Origin: Gnetum montanum
Taxonomy: Eukaryota; Streptophyta; Gnetopsida; Gnetales; Gnetaceae
DNA: 64,000 nucleotides
Assembly: GCA_015680685.1 (NCBI GenBank)
Contig: MNCI01013753.1
Location: forward strand, 138,923 to 202,922
Direction: 5' to 3'
The notes under the pieces are model-generated. The model saw only the letters and a list, made by a program, of their open reading frames with translations, was not told the origin of the DNA and made no database searches. The position numbers and the translations under genes were made by a program. This document shows, piece by piece, positions 62,760 through 64,000 of this stretch (position 1 is its first letter; each line of letters starts with the position of its first letter).

Positions 62760-64000
62760 ATGGAGGCTTTTGAGGTTTCAAAGAACCTTATCCTACTTTA
62801 GGAACATGTGGTTGTTGAGGTTGTTATGGTTGTCCTACTGTAGCTACAACTTCAGGTCAAAGATGGAAAGCATCTAATAATGCTTTCATCTTCTCCTCCT
62901 TACTCCTAGGATTGTGCATGGTCCACGCAGCTTCACCAATGTGGGTCGAAATGGGCACATCCCAAGAATAGGGCATTTTTGGGAATAACTCCTTGACATT
63001 GATGAACTAGGTAGAAAATTGTTTGTGTTTGATGTTGAACAACCTAATTGCATTCTATAGTTCTTGGTAATCATTCATTCTTCTAGCCAGGCTCTCAGTA
63101 GTTGATCTTTAATCAGTGAATCTTGCCCTGAGAACTTTGAGTTTAGCATTTTTAGTCTCAAGCTTTTACTTGGTCTTCTTGTGGTGCTTGAACTCTACCT
63201 CATACAATAAGTACAAGCTGGCCACTTGTTTCTCTAAATCTAACCATGTTTGTCCAGTAGTTAGCATTATCAGGATTGGATATTGGTGATTGGAAAGCTC
63301 CATGTCTTCTGTCATCTCTTCAATCTGCAACTCCTTCTTATGAATCTCCACTTTGTTGTAAGCATCTATCCCATTAATGATATGTTGTCACATCTCTTTT
63401 CCTTGTTAGAGTTGTTGGAGGGTCTCATTAACTTTTGCCTTATCCATCTAAATGTGTTTTTCATTAACTTTCTTCTATAGGCCAACCTAATCTCTATAGT
63501 AATTCTTAACTCTCTCAAATTTGAAAGCCCCATTCTTCTAGGTGGCAATCTCAATCATAGATTTTTTTCACAAGGCATAGACTTCCTTCATAGAGAGATT
63601 TCTATTTTCATTTTTAATCTCCTCAATTTAGTATTTACCCTAGCTAGTTGCACCTACTATTGATGAATGAATTCTTGTATCTATTGTTTGTTCACCTTAA
63701 AATTCTGTAGGTAATGATTCTTTGTAGTCAGCATCTCATTCTCTAGGTGTGTTAGGACCAAGTCCTTTTAAACTGAATATGTCTTAGCCTCGACCATAGA
63801 CTGGTCAAAGATGACCATTACTATCCTTGCTTCAACTTGTTTAAGTTTGACTTAAAGCTATTGATAAGCTTCATCTCTTGTTAGTGTAGGATTGAAGAGC
63901 TTAGGATTAGCAAGGTAGGCTCTTAATTTGACAACCTTCATAGCCAAGCATTGGTTTTGGAATTAAGCCATTTTGAGTTGCCCTTCCAAAATGATGCATT
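62760..64000 (-). pseudogene. Ath-G coiled-coil 3' reading frame, decayed and partial
   Basis: On - the frame reads KKELQIEEMTEDMELSNHQ, DLEKQVASLYLLYEVEFKHH, KLKVLRARFTD, RRMNDYQEL, MPYSWDVPI and MHNPRSKEEKMKALLDAF. These align in order with the Ath-C frame (ELEQQVATTYALYEKDF, KLEVIKARYHE, RLKNHHEL, LPCPWNVLA, VHDSRTKEEKLEVLL). Several stops interrupt it, often where the other copy is open. It was therefore once a coding region conserved within the family. Function is unrecognised. Confidence 0.55.

Larger units (their letters stand above)
62513..64000 (-). mobile_element. Ath-G: 3' interior of an Ath-C-like element (continues beyond window)
   Basis: The - strand interior next to the LTR matches the Ath-C segment before its 3' LTR. 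TTAGTCAATAATTCCATA and the GATGAGTTTTCATTCAG tract are shared, followed upstream by the coiled-coil frame described separately. It is the third copy of this LTR family in the window and is oriented opposite to the other two. Confidence 0.78.

Overview
This window is repeat-rich nuclear DNA from a seed plant with a large genome. No host gene, rRNA, tRNA or CRISPR array was recognised. Nearly all of it is Ty3/gypsy LTR retrotransposon sequence, nested in layers and at different stages of decay. The plant assignment rests on the element lineages: Tat-type with a second, archaeal-like RNase H, and Athila-like with a TGGCGYCGTTGCY-type primer site. I cannot name the species.

Layout. (1) 1-3,087: 3' part of an Athila-like element on + (Ath-D), ending in a complete LTR. 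(2) 3,088-~8,690: decayed autonomous Athila-like element on - (Ath-E) with gag, PR, RT, RNase H and INT. (3) ~8,690-12,679 plus 29,929-30,904: decayed Tat-like element on - (Tat-F), split by a later insertion. (4) 12,680-29,928: complete but decayed 17.2-kb Tat element on + (Tat-A) with a 5-bp target duplication AGGAG. (5) 30,905-57,412: Athila-like element on + (Ath-C; duplication TCTTG) with a gag relic and a 3' coiled-coil ORF but no recognised pol. Its 3' LTR is split by (6) 39,451-57,053: complete 17.6-kb Tat element on - (Tat-B; duplication GGTAA), the best preserved copy. (7) 57,418-61,660: AT-rich DNA, mostly unassigned. (8) 61,661-64,000: 3' end of another Ath-C-like element on - (Ath-G).

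The most interesting content is a multi-exon gene carried ANTISENSE between the protease and reverse transcriptase regions of the Tat elements. In Tat-B it runs on + from a TATA box (46,485) to an AATAAA signal (50,834). Seven exons (47,045-50,812) are joined by GT-AG introns with fully consistent phases, apart from one exon containing an N. The first large exon encodes a domain I recognise as FCP1/NIF-type HAD phosphatase that has lost catalytic aspartates. It is followed by a transposon-protein-like region, a basic nuclear-localisation-like patch, a coiled coil and an acidic tail. Tat-A has the same gene with the same exon plan and different disabling mutations. Tat-F keeps a recognisable relic of the coiled-coil exon. 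A conserved splice-acceptor-like site just before RT suggests the antisense gene may lie inside a sense-strand intron, as the PR-RT interval does in Ogre elements.

A second theme is short hairpin motifs in tandem arrays. In the Tat elements, units with 4-bp arms and mostly 6-nt loops follow INT and also lie beyond the 3' end of the antisense gene. The arms change in a compensatory way between units. The Tat LTRs carry larger hairpin arrays in U3, and the Athila-like LTRs carry palindrome clusters just upstream of their TATA boxes.
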